Shown one piece after another: positions 17,061 to 26,584 of a stretch of 64,000 nucleotides of DNA. The stretch is taken from NCBI GenBank assembly GCA_033064195.1, contig JARBJD010000015.1:434001-498000 (forward strand). The letters are read 5' to 3'. The position numbers and the translations under genes were made by a program. Under the pieces are notes generated by a model, which was given only the letters and a program-made list of their open reading frames with translations, made no database searches and was not told the DNA's origin. How positions within the stretch are numbered: position 1 is the first letter of the stretch; each line of letters begins with the position of its first letter. Source of the stretch: Blattamonas nauphoetae. Lineage: Eukaryota > Preaxostyla > Oxymonadida.

Positions 17061-18227
17061 GATGCTGCAGCATGTTCAGAATGCTCCTAGGTGATGTGTA
17101 CATCAACCCCATGCATCTCTGACATCGGCAGGTCATTCTGGTCACTTTTGATTTTTTCACTTTTTGACGTCATTTTTGTCCATTTGACTATATTGAGTCT
17201 GTACACGAGAATACAAAATTTGAAAATGTCATTCCAAAAAATTTTTATGCATTCCGATGGCACTGATCGATGAAAAGAAACCGGATGTCAATCGGTCAGG
17301 TATTCGTCGAGATATGAGTTGTTCTTTGGTGAAAAAATACGAAAAAAGTGAGAAAAATGAGTGACCCTCTTTTGAAAAAACGACCACAGCTCGCTCAATA
17401 CTGGAGATCCAGATCTGAAAAAAAGTGCAAAACCTTGGGGACGGAGGAAGCTAGGTAGGTTTTTTTGCCAGGTGTTTTGGCAAGTCCCCAAGGCCCAGGG
17501 TTGCGATCCCTGTGACCGAGATTCATGACTCGGAACTATTGACGTCTATTAAATATTGCTTCCTCCCGGTATTGAACCTGGGACTCATAGCCTAGTAAGC
17601 ACGTGCACTTACCTACTAGACTACTCGACCCTGAAATTTCCGATTCCCCGGGTGGGCTCTAGACCTTGACCACTACCTTGACCACCGACCCCGACCAAAA
17701 ACTTTGTTGTTTCATCATTGTGGGTCGATTTTTTTTCCCACAAAAAATATTATGGGATTGCCCTTTTTTTATCAAAATCGCGTCAAATCAGCTTGAGATT
17801 ACTTCTAGAGTGGAAGATACAAAAATAATATTACGAAAAAAATATAAAAATTATTGAAAAATTTTTGTGCTATATAGTCATTGTTTGGTGCACATCAAAA
17901 AATTGATGAAAAATAAAAGTTCTCCAATTTCGCTTAAATTACCATCCAAGGACATATCCGATGTGCTCTTTCGATTGGTGTAAGAATTATTAAAATCGGA
18001 CAAGTATGTAAGGAGTTATGGGTGATGTAAGGAAAATGTTGTTTTGAAAATAGTGACTGTTTAGCTGTTGATGGAGCTTTGCATTGAAAGTATAGTTGTG
18101 GACTTTTTGAATTTGAAGCTACAATTTTCTCTGTTTTATCTGGGACATGGACCTAGGTTAATGGAAGAAAATTGTTGAATACTATGTCAAAAAACAGTTT
18201 TTGAGAGGTTCTTTTTGTTTTGTGGAG
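17061..18227. other. AT-rich non-coding stretch within the element
   Basis: No gene is seen. It holds an inverted pair CCTTGGGGAC / GTCCCCAAGG (17432-17441, 17484-17493), a tRNA-like relic and a phrase around 17960-18020 whose wording resembles the interiors of the foldback elements elsewhere in the window. It may be an old insertion whose ends I cannot place. Confidence 0.4.
17555..17634 (-). pseudogene. tRNA-like relic or SINE-type head
   Basis: On the minus strand, TAGTCTAGTAGG resembles a tRNA A box and GGTTCAATACC a B box, with roughly normal spacing and a T-arm CCAGG-loop-CCGGG carrying one mismatch. I could not fold an acceptor stem or a proper anticodon arm, so this is not a working tRNA. 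A separate well-paired T-arm (CAGGG, TTGCGAT, CCCTG) lies on the plus strand at 17494-17510. Confidence 0.35.
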
Positions 18228-18313
18228 TTTGTGGACTCGTGGACCTGTGGACCTTTCAAAACTGAAATAAAAATAAATTGACGATCCACCTGGGGCACCT
18301 GGGGCACTCAATA
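18228..18313 (-). repeat. ~85-bp dispersed module, copy 3
   Basis: An inverted copy of the modules at 14014-14100 and 16977-17060, reading CCACCTGGGGCACCTGGGGC on the plus strand. It lies ~145 bp beyond the 3' end of the integrase frame. Confidence 0.65.
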
Positions 18314-18455
18314 GCTTTTGGAAAACACTGATGAAAGAGCACACCATTTGAGATGGTATGAATGAGTGGAAATGCAGAGCTTGAGATCTCTATTATTGAA
18401 TTGTACAGAATCGCTTACGACTGAAATACTTAGGAAGAACATTTTTGATTAATCT

Positions 18456-19208
18456 TTATGGGATATTGAACTTATTTCTGATCTGAGGTGTCAGAGCATT
18501 AATTGAAACAGCAATCTTTTCAGTAAAGTGAATTGGAATGTCGACAACACGAATGTCTTGATATGGCTGAAGGAGTTGACACCGAACATTAACATTGACG
18601 TAGGACATAAAAGTAGCTAATTTATTGAACTGTTTTCTGCGTTTCTCGAAAGAGTGTTGAGTTTTTGATAAATCCAAATGAATCTGAAGCACATTGCCTG
18701 GTTGATAATCCCATAAACCCTTTCTGTTCTGAGTTCTCTTGATCTGCTTCAATTTGTCTTGCTTTCGTTGGATATATGCCCATTCAAGTTCGGCATCTCT
18801 TTCAACCTCAACTGGAGTCACCATATTGCGAAAAGCTTTGTGAGGAGTCAGATTGTAATAATCCACATACTGTTGCATAACATTATTGTCACTCATCTGA
18901 GTTACATTACCACGAAAAGCATCTCTGATTGTCCGAATCATTCGATCAACAACTCTGTTTTTATTCGTGAATGGAGATGATGAAAAGAAGAACTGGACGT
19001 CATTCCTTTCGAGGAAATCTCTGATGCGATTGTTGTTCCATCCCGATTCTGCATCTCCACGAATGTGATCAACTTCCACTTTTTGAATCAGTTGCTGAAG
19101 AGCATTTAATGGACATAAAAATAACTGATTCTCAGCAAAGATAAGTAGTGGTAGAAGCGATTTGGGAACCAATCTGAAATAGTCATTGAAATCAAAACTA
19201 AAAGTCAA
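18456..19208 (-). CDS. Integrase part of the Polinton-like element
   Basis: This frame encodes 250 residues of a retroviral-type (rve) integrase. The motif block VDHIRGDAESGW, then FLERNDVQFFFSSSPFT and NRVVDRMIRTIRDAF, then YVDYYNLTPHKAF, is the catalytic-core pattern shared by Polinton integrases. The Arg/Lys-rich stretch after it (QRKQDKLKQIKRTQNRKG) and the SH3-like end agree with the family. In the living element this enzyme would insert the DNA copy into the host genome. It belongs with the helicase and polymerase frames on either side. As a fossil part it appears to cover less than a full-length family member. Confidence 0.75.
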   Translation of the reverse strand: MTFSFDFNDYFRLVPKSLLPLLIFAENQLFLCPLNALQQLIQKVEVDHIRGDAESGWNNNRIRDFLERNDVQFFFSSSPFTNKNRVVDRMIRTIRDAFRGNVTQMSDNNVMQQYVDYYNLTPHKAFRNMVTPVEVERDAELEWAYIQRKQDKLKQIKRTQNRKGLWDYQPGNVLQIHLDLSKTQHSFEKRRKQFNKLATFMSYVNVNVRCQLLQPYQDIRVVDIPIHFTEKIAVSINALTPQIRNKFNIP

Positions 19209-19708
19209 GTCCGATTGACCAATTTTGAATCTTGTATTAAAAGGAATTTATGACATTTTGATGACATCAATATTTGGCCTAAATTCTAAAAATATGTCCA
19301 ATATTTTGACCTCGTGAAAAGTGTCATTTTTGAAACAAATTTTGGCAACATTCGAAAAAATGTTGGCGCTTTTTTGGTGTTTTTCTCAATTTTACCACAA
19401 ATCAAGTGAAACCAATGTGAGAACCATTTCGAAAAATTCTGAAAAAAATTCTAAAATCTCGGGGACACTGTCGGTCATCGATCAAGACAACTCCTATGAA
19501 AATCGGTTGAGAATTCGTCGAGCTACATGCCGAACTTAGGTCGAAAAAGTGACCAAAAAAGTCGATGTTCGGATTTCGCCACTATGAACACCTTTTTGTC
19601 TCAAATTATGATCAAACACGTTCTAAAATTACGAAATTGATTTTGATAGGTGAAATTTTTGGAAAAAAGCACTTTTGAAAAAAAAGTTTGATCCGACCCC
19701 ACAACATA

Positions 19709-21029
19709 ACTGGCGCACGTAACCCGAAATTGGCACGAAACCCGAAATTGTCAACACCTTCTTAACCCATACTTCATTTTTCTCCGAACCCCTATTTTTG
19801 TGGGTCCCACTTTTTTTATGGGTCATCATCTCGACCCCATAAATCATTTGAGGCAGAAATCGAACCTCCTAAATAGGATCCCTTGTTCAGGGTGCCTATT
19901 TAAGAGCCTTTTTTGGTCCCCAAAAAAAATGTTGTCCTTAACATTTTAGCTTAGTGAATCCTAACTTCACGACCACTTTTCTCTACGCCTGTTCAAGATT
20001 TTTCTTTCTCGTTTGATTTATGGTGGTTTAGGATTGTTTTCTCTCGAAATGACAATTTTTTGAAAAATGAAAAATCCTGGGGGGAGCTGGGTGAAAAAAT
20101 GGGGAACAAAACTGACTTCCCTGTATAATAAGCTTAGGAGCTCGAAAACTTGTTTTGATCATATCTCCACAACCAGACATAGTTCCGACATGAAGTTTTC
20201 ACCAATATGGATGTTTTGTTGGATATTAATTTTTTCTGAAAATTTTGAGAATTTTCGATGACCTCCTATTTCGGACTTTTCAGATATTTTCATTTTTTAT
20301 TCGAACAGTCTTAACATTTTTCCAGTTATCATCACTGCGAACAACAAAATGATGGATTTAGGTGATTTCGGGTCATGACTGTGTAAAATCAACTGAATCT
20401 GAAGAAGAAACTCCTCTCAGATAGAATGTGAGAAATCGATTTTGTTGATCATGGCAAAAAAGTCCGAAATAGGAAGCCATCGAAAATTCTCAAAATTTTC
20501 AGAAAAAATTAATATCCAACAAAACATCCATATTGGTGAAAACTTCATGTCGGAACTATGTCTGGTTGTGGAGATATGATCAAAACAAGTTTTCGAGCTC
20601 CTAAGCTTATTATACAGGGAAGTCAGTTTTGTTCCCCATTTTTTCACCCAGCTCCCCCCAGGATTTTTCATTTTTCAAAAAATTGTCATTTCGAGAGAAA
20701 ACAATCCTAAACCACCATAAATCAAACGAGAAAGAAAAATCTTGAACAGGCGTAGAGAAAAGTGGTCGTGAAGTTAGGATTCACTAAGCTAAAATGTTAA
20801 GGACAACATTTTTTTTGGGGACCAAAAAAGGCTCTTAAATAGGCACCCTGAACAAGGGATCCTATTTAGGAGGTTCGATTTCTGCCTCAAATGATTTATG
20901 GGGTCGAGATGATGACCCATAAAAAAAGTGGGACCCACAAAAATAGGGGTTCGGAGAAAAATGAAGTATGGGTTAAGAAGGTGTTGACAATTTCGGGTTT
21001 CGTGCCAATTTCGGGTTACGTGCGCCAGT
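19709..21029. mobile_element. 1.32-kb foldback element nested in the Polinton-like element
   Basis: The arms 19709-~20281 and ~20457-21029 are nearly perfect inverted copies of ~570 bp, with a ~175-bp loop between. The termini are ACTGGCGCACGTAACCCG, and TA flanks both ends (19707-19708, 21030-21031). No transposase is encoded; the mirror-image ~64-84-codon frames in the arms are shadows of one another. Near-identity of the arms suggests a recent insertion. The phrase ATCTCCACAACCAGACAT is shared, with small changes, with the elements at 25.4-26.6 kb. Confidence 0.88.
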
Positions 21030-21046
21030 TATTTGGGCGATTCTAA

Positions 21047-21586
21047 ATGAATTGTTTACAGCATCGTATTTCACGCCAGATATGGAAACATTCACAGAAA
21101 TTCCAATATTGCACATATTTTCCTTCCCTCGACACACTGGAGGCTTTTACGGTTATTTTGTCTCTTCATCGATTCTTTTTGTTCAGATTTCTACTTTCTG
21201 TGAGCTTTCTTCGCCAAGACTTGCATGTAGCTCTAAAATCAGAACAAGCATTAATTGAATCAATGAGAGAAGAGAACTGTTCGCTAGTCTCTGAGTATGT
21301 CAGAAATAATGTGCCGGTGACGTATGTTCATGAGGGAGTTGAATGGAGAATAAAACCAAAGTTGTGGAATCAAGGAAACAGACCTCACTTGGCAAAACGT
21401 CGACACGACACTCAATCATTCGTCGAAAATGAACTGAAGAAATTCAATTGCGAGCTCGTAGGTGAGTACACGAAAGTTCTGGTTCCATTTACATATCGAG
21501 AGATTGGCGGAAGTGAAGTGTTCAGAATTAGACTTGATGCATGGCTGACTGCTAAGAAAAAGCCTCACCTGAGAAAACAGAAATAA
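21047..21586 (+). CDS. Small ORF of the Polinton-like element, duplicated ~40-residue unit
   Basis: An open frame of up to 179 residues; an internal ATG at 21263 starts the better-looking part (about 107 residues). Two copies of one unit follow each other: ENCSLVSEYVRNNVPVTY up to KPKLWNQGNRPHL, and FNCELVGEYTKVLVPFTY up to RLDAWLTAKKKPHL. The pattern resembles repeated viral and mobile-element modules of the 'L-EY-n-I-Y...F...P..G..P' kind, often zinc-binding, but no Cys pairs are present. DNA binding is a guess from the basic ends. It lies 43 bp before the polymerase frame on the same strand. The first ~70 residues next to the foldback element may not be real protein. Confidence 0.5.
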   Translation: MNCLQHRISRQIWKHSQKFQYCTYFPSLDTLEAFTVILSLHRFFLFRFLLSVSFLRQDLHVALKSEQALIESMREENCSLVSEYVRNNVPVTYVHEGVEWRIKPKLWNQGNRPHLAKRRHDTQSFVENELKKFNCELVGEYTKVLVPFTYREIGGSEVFRIRLDAWLTAKKKPHLRKQK

Positions 21587-21629
21587 ACGCTCAACTTTTT
21601 TTATTTTCGGATTTTTTATTTTGTAGTAA

Positions 21630-24251
21630 ATGACACTGCTAAAACCAATCAAGGATAGAATTCAAGAAATTCGAGACCTCTTTCCGAATACACAATTTCA
21701 ATTTAGTGATGGTCGAACGTACAATCCTGACAGTAAAAACTATCATCATCACAGATCATTTCTCCTGAATATGCTTCAACACACAGATGTCGAGTTTCCA
21801 CATCCAACAAAGAATCTCGATCTCAATCTCATTCCAGATTTTATTGAACAAGTTAAACTTCGACAGCAGATGGCATCAGAAGATCGACTCGCTCACCGAA
21901 TGATTGTTGAGAACATGAAAGCAAATCCAAGAGTGAACAAAGATGAACTGAAAAAGCAAGTGTTCAGAATGACGTGGAAGCTGAAATCAATTGAAGAGAA
22001 GTTGATGGATCATTGGATGAAGAATCTGTTGATCATTCAAAAGAAGAATGGACAGATGGAAACTGGAAAAGTGAAGCAATTTGATGGGTTCAATGAATGT
22101 ATATTGCTCGCTGAACCACGTGACAAAGCAGCATTCAATTCTTGTCTCATGGATGCACGAAGGAAGTTCAAAAAGAATGAGGTCGAGAAGGTTGAAGATA
22201 ATGGAAAACCGTATCAGTTGTACTTCCACAATCATCTGAAGAATGTTGAAGAAATCTCAATTTTCATCAAAGCAGTGTTCGACAAAGATAAGGATCATCC
22301 ATTCAAGATCAGCATTGATTTTGGAAAGATTATTGAGAGGAAAGATAAAGATGAGACAACATTCAAAGACTTCAGACCAGAATTGGAGAACACTTCAAAG
22401 AGTTTTCCAACAGTGATAAGAAGTGAAGCAGACATCAATGAATATTCCAAATATGCAATCAACCTTATCAAAGAATCACAAGAGAGAACACTGATGGATA
22501 CAAAAACAATGTTCATTGCTTTTCATTCCATCCTGGTTGCAGTTTATCGATTCCCAGTGGCAGGAAAAGCGAATGCAATTCTTACTGAACAATTCAAAAC
22601 GAGAAACGTTCGGTACATCGATTCTGAGTACAATATCTACTTCTTTCAAGCACTATCATTCCTCACTCTTCCTGAAGTTCAAGGTAAGAAAATATCAATC
22701 AACATGAGGAACGTTGAAGCAAAAAGATTGTTTGCCGAATCAATGAATCTGACTCACCTGAAGCCTCATCAATTAACTGAACACTTACGGAATTATCCTG
22801 GATTCGATATTGCTTGTGATTTGGAGAAAGAAATGATTAGACACAACATCACAGTTCACATTTATGAATTCGACGAAGACAAGAAGCGAGACTTCCTAAG
22901 TCAATCGTATGTCAACAAAAATGATGATGCTCGTGTTCTACCCATCTTGATGATTCCACTGACAGCAACACTCGTTCACGTGATGTACATTGTTGATCCT
23001 GAGAAAATCACTGGATACAAGCTCTGTCCATATTGTCAATCAAGAGGATTCCAAGTCAAGGATTCTCATTTCAAGACATACTACGAGAAACATCTCAGAG
23101 AGTGCAAAGAACTTGATGGAAAACATGTGAAGAAGATCTCACTTGATAAAACACCAAGACCCTACGTACCACACATTCTCAACAACAGAACTTATGAATT
23201 TCTGATGGCACACAAAAGACAAGACGAATTCAAACCAACACAGTACTACATCACGTACGATTTCGAAACAATGGAAGATCTCATTCTTGACAACTTGTTC
23301 TCAGATGATAACACACAATTGATCTCACACTTGAAGCCTCTCTCCGTTGCATCAGCAATCAAAACAAAATCAGGAGTGAAGTTAATCTACTTTGATCTTC
23401 GAGATGGAAAAGACTTTGTGAAGCAATGGATCAGACAGCTCTTCAAATATGCAGAAACAGTACGAGAGGACAACTTATATGAAGACCCAGAAATACCCTC
23501 ACAAAATGAAGTCAGTGTTATTGGATTCAACAGCTCCAGATTTGACATCAATCTCATCTTCCGTGATCTCGTTGACAAGGATTGGAAAGTGGTGAGCGTT
23601 CTTGGATCAACAACGAAGTACAAACAAGTACTGATCAGACACGAGAAGACACAACAGGTGCTCCGCTTTATTGACATGATGTCTTACACAGGACCAATGA
23701 CATTGGATAATGCAGTCAAAGCCTTCGGTGGAGAGACCACACTTCAGAAATCATTCTTTGCATACGAATCATTTGATTCATCAGACTATGATGCAGTGCT
23801 GAGCAAACAAGAACCATTCTCCAAATATGAATTCTACTCCAGTCTGAACAATAGTGAAATGTCCGATGCTGATTACCAAATGTACCTTGATGAGTGGAAC
23901 AAACAAGGATTCAAGAACCGTTGGGAATACCTCAAGTTCTACAACATCAGAGATGTCGAATGTATGATTGCACCACTGGACAACCTGATCGATCTGAACT
24001 TCCAGTATAAAGTGGACATGCTGCACAATCTCTCACTGTCAGCAAACGCTTCAACAATCAAATATGCGTGTGCTTACAAAGATTTTGATATTGATGCTGA
24101 CTACAACGAATGTGACGAATCTGGACCAATCAAGATCACCAAACAATACTGGAATAGGGATGTGCAATTGTCCAGTCCAAGCGAGGCGCTGTCCAAGGTT
24201 GGACAGCGCCTAATTAGGAGTTCGGGGCTGGTAAGTTTTGAAAATGGGTAG
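21630..24251 (+). CDS. DNA polymerase B (protein-primed type), N-terminal and exonuclease part
   Basis: An 873-residue open frame. The first ~500 residues form the long N-terminal region usual for Polinton polymerases, with a Cys/His patch (CPYCQSRG followed by YEKHLREC). The 3'-5' exonuclease follows: ITYDFETM (Exo I), VIGFNSSRFDINLI (Exo II) and YNIRDVECMIAPL (Exo III). This identifies a family-B polymerase of the protein-primed kind, the replicase of Polintons. Only the N-terminal and exonuclease parts are represented in this frame. An AT-rich leader with TTTTTTATTTTGTAG stands just before the ATG. It is a fossil part of the element described at 13990-24330. Confidence 0.8.
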   Translation: MTLLKPIKDRIQEIRDLFPNTQFQFSDGRTYNPDSKNYHHHRSFLLNMLQHTDVEFPHPTKNLDLNLIPDFIEQVKLRQQMASEDRLAHRMIVENMKANPRVNKDELKKQVFRMTWKLKSIEEKLMDHWMKNLLIIQKKNGQMETGKVKQFDGFNECILLAEPRDKAAFNSCLMDARRKFKKNEVEKVEDNGKPYQLYFHNHLKNVEEISIFIKAVFDKDKDHPFKISIDFGKIIERKDKDETTFKDFRPELENTSKSFPTVIRSEADINEYSKYAINLIKESQERTLMDTKTMFIAFHSILVAVYRFPVAGKANAILTEQFKTRNVRYIDSEYNIYFFQALSFLTLPEVQGKKISINMRNVEAKRLFAESMNLTHLKPHQLTEHLRNYPGFDIACDLEKEMIRHNITVHIYEFDEDKKRDFLSQSYVNKNDDARVLPILMIPLTATLVHVMYIVDPEKITGYKLCPYCQSRGFQVKDSHFKTYYEKHLRECKELDGKHVKKISLDKTPRPYVPHILNNRTYEFLMAHKRQDEFKPTQYYITYDFETMEDLILDNLFSDDNTQLISHLKPLSVASAIKTKSGVKLIYFDLRDGKDFVKQWIRQLFKYAETVREDNLYEDPEIPSQNEVSVIGFNSSRFDINLIFRDLVDKDWKVVSVLGSTTKYKQVLIRHEKTQQVLRFIDMMSYTGPMTLDNAVKAFGGETTLQKSFFAYESFDSSDYDAVLSKQEPFSKYEFYSSLNNSEMSDADYQMYLDEWNKQGFKNRWEYLKFYNIRDVECMIAPLDNLIDLNFQYKVDMLHNLSLSANASTIKYACAYKDFDIDADYNECDESGPIKITKQYWNRDVQLSSPSEALSKVGQRLIRSSGLVSFENG
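24184..24211. repeat. Perfect 13-bp inverted repeat with 2-base loop
   Basis: AGGCGCTGTCCAA, then GG, then its exact reverse complement. It is GC-rich in an AT-rich setting, close to the right side of the Polinton-like element. It may be a hairpin, a junction scar or a terminator-like structure; function is unknown. Confidence 0.7.
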
Positions 24252-24394
24252 GATCAGGTGTCTCTGGTTATTGGTGACTTAATTCGAGAATATCACACTT
24301 TGAATGAAAAGGAGATAAAAAATTAGGAATTTGCGAAATGGTGAGCGCATGACAACGATGGGATTGAGAGAAAAGTTCAATGTGCGAAACTGGA

Positions 24395-24722
24395 AGGGAG
24401 TACGGATGAGGAGGAAGGGAGTGTGGATGAGGAGGAAGGGAGTGCGGACGAGGAGGAAGCGAATGCGGATGAGGAGGGAGGGAATGCGGACGAGGAGGAA
24501 GGGATTGCGGATGAGGAGGAAGGGAGTGCGGATGAGGAGGAAGGGAGTCCGGACGAGGAGAAAGGGAATGCGAACGAGGAGGAAGGGATTGCGGATGAGG
24601 AGGAAGCGAATGCGGATGAGGAGGAAGGGAGTGCGGACGAGGAGGACGCGAATGCGGATGAGGAGGAAGGGAATGCGAACGAGGAGGAAGGGATTGCGGA
24701 TGAGGAGGAGGGGAATGCGAGA
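24395..24722. repeat. 21-bp minisatellite, about 15 units
   Basis: The unit is approximately GAGGAAGGGAGTGCGGATGAG with G/A variants. All six frames stay largely open because of the repeat, giving acidic (EEEGSAD) or Ser/Pro-rich shadows. No start context or flanking coding signal supports a protein. Confidence 0.85.
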
Positions 24723-25376
24723 AATTTGACATGATTATCGAGACAATCTGTAAATAAGAGAGGAATCTGGTTGAGAATGGAGATCGATCCTGTAAAGGGA
24801 AGGTGAATGATCAACTACGTAATGCATCGTGATGAGATGTCTGTCTCATGTTTTGTCGTCGTCCTTTTCAATTTCAAATGTCTGTATATTCAGGACACTT
24901 CGTGTCTGAAAAACGAAGAAAATGCAGTAAATTTGAGAAGAGCATAACATACTTTTCAAATTGACTTCGTTTGATGTTTCCGCTTCGTTCTTTTTCTTCA
25001 ACTACATTGTTCACGAGCTCGAACACTTGACGATGAAGATCGTCTTCTCATGTCACTTTCTTTTTTCCCTTCGTCCCATCTCCCTATTTCTCGCTGACGA
25101 ATCAACTCAGTGTGTCCTCCTTTGGCCTCATCCATTCAAGTGTCACAGCGTCGACAGTTCAATCTGTACTTCTTGAGGGGAGAGCAACAAAAATGCATGC
25201 AAAAAAGTGATCGACAATATGAATATGAATCATAATGATGTAGAAACTGTTTCATACAGGATATTTCGAGGTGGAAAGCGACCCGTTCATTTGGAGCAAG
25301 AAATGAGAGTGAAAATGACAATCTCAAGGGAATAAGGCGAGAAACATATTATCTGGATTCAAATGGAGACAATTAA
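24723..25376. other. Intergenic, no gene recognised
   Basis: AT-rich sequence without a credible coding frame, conserved motif or repeat that I can identify. Confidence 0.5.
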
Positions 25377-25378
25377 TA

Positions 25379-25974
25379 GATGTGTCATTAACCCGGTCCG
25401 TGTCACCAACCCGGGACATGGGGTTGAAATAAACCGTTTTGGTCAAACTAAGAAAAATTTAAAATTTTAAAATTTTCTATCGAGGCGAATCGGAGAAAAC
25501 CTCAAAATACTGTATACAGGAGGAATACACACATTTTTTCAAACTTTTTCAGCTCGTATCTCCACAACCAGATATACGTTTTAAACCAAATAAAAAGCAT
25601 TTTTATCATGAATATATCGAAAAAAGACTCACAAAAAAAATAAAAATTTTTTTCACAAAAAATTTTTTGTCGAGAAAAATGACGTTTTTTCGCAACTTTC
25701 CAAATACGCAACATTTTTTTTTCAAATTTTTTTCAAAAAAATCTTTTCTCGAAAAAAACGTTCCTGTGGAAAATTTCATCAAAATTGGTCCACAGGTTGT
25801 GGAGATATGATTTGGACACACTACCAGAAGGGCCTAAAACGAGGTTTTTTGAGGTTTTCTCCGATTCGCCAAGATAGAAAATTGTAAATTTTTATGTTTT
25901 TCTTAGTTTGACCAAAATGGTTTATTTGGACCCCAGGTTCCGGGTTGGTGACAGAACCGGGTTAATGACACATC
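25379..25974. mobile_element. TA-flanked foldback MITE 1, 596 bp
   Basis: The terminal inverted repeats are ~140 bp and start GATGTGTCATTAACCCGG. TA duplicates are at 25377-25378 and 25975-25976. The interior has long A and T runs and the phrase TCTCCACAACCAGATAT, and no protein. It is related over its length to the element that starts 17 bp further on, including shared inner TIR blocks GTCAAACTAAGAAAAA and GAGAAAACCTCAAAATAC. Confidence 0.88.
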
Positions 25975-25991
25975 TATAATCATGATTAATA

Positions 25992-26582
25992 GTGGTGTCA
26001 CCAATACGTTCCATGTCAACAATTCGTGCTTTTTTCTGGAATTATCACTTTTGGTCAAACTAAGAAAAAAATAAAATTTTAGAATTTTCCTCCCACTGGA
26101 TCCCGAGAAAACCTCAAAATACGTTATACAGTGAAACGCCACACATTTTCCAAACTTTTGATGATCATTTTTCCATAACCAGACATCCGTTTGAGACCGA
26201 AGAAAAAACATTATTTTCGTAAACATATCGATCAAAGACACTCAAAAAAATAAAATTTTTTTTCCCATGAAATTTTTCTGGGCGAAAAATAGCCTTTTTT
26301 CATATCTTCCCAGATACCCATGATTTTTTTTCCATTTTTTTTCAAAATGTTCATTTCACCAAACAAACGTTCCTGTGGAAAATTTCATCAAAATTGGTTC
26401 ACAGGTTGTGGAGTTATGACGAGAACACATGAAAAAAGTGGTTGAAAAGAGCTATTTTGAGGTTTTCTCGGGATCCAGTGGGAGGAAAATTCTAAAATTT
26501 TATTTTTTTCTTAGTTTGCCCAAAAGGAATAATTCCTGAAAAAAGCACGAATTGTTGACATGGAACGTATTGGTGACACCAC
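25992..26582. mobile_element. TA-flanked foldback MITE 2, 591 bp
   Basis: The terminal inverted repeats are ~130 bp and almost identical, starting GTGGTGTCACCAATACG. TA duplicates are at 25990-25991 and 26583-26584. It is homologous in plan and in inner sequence to MITE 1, but its outermost ~45 bp differ, so the two are sister subfamilies inserted side by side. It is non-autonomous. Confidence 0.88.
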
Positions 26583-26584
26583 TA

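Larger units (their letters stand above)
13990..24330. mobile_element. Polinton-like (Maverick-type) element, incomplete fossil
   Basis: The element carries a primase-superfamily 3 helicase (14330-16801, minus), an integrase (18456-19208, minus), a small repeat ORF (plus) and a family-B, protein-primed type DNA polymerase part (21630-24251, plus). This gene set is diagnostic for Polintons and their relatives. I see no capsid, protease or packaging ATPase genes and no clear long terminal inverted repeats, so the element looks broken, with probably two or three losses plus one nested foldback insertion at 19709-21029. The outer limits given are approximate. The long open frames that remain suggest a fairly young insertion. 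It is AT-richer than the flanking host genes. Confidence 0.75.

Noticed and set aside
17555-17634. Functional tRNA gene
   Set aside because: A and B boxes are present, but the acceptor stem and anticodon arm do not form, so it is kept only as a relic.
20067-20671. Identical short proteins (~64-84 codons) on opposite strands at 20.1 and 20.6 kb
   Set aside because: They are mirror images in the two arms of one foldback element and have no coding features.
24268-24814. Open frames of ~100-150 codons on both strands over 24.3-24.8 kb
   Set aside because: They are read-outs of the 21-bp minisatellite in several frames.
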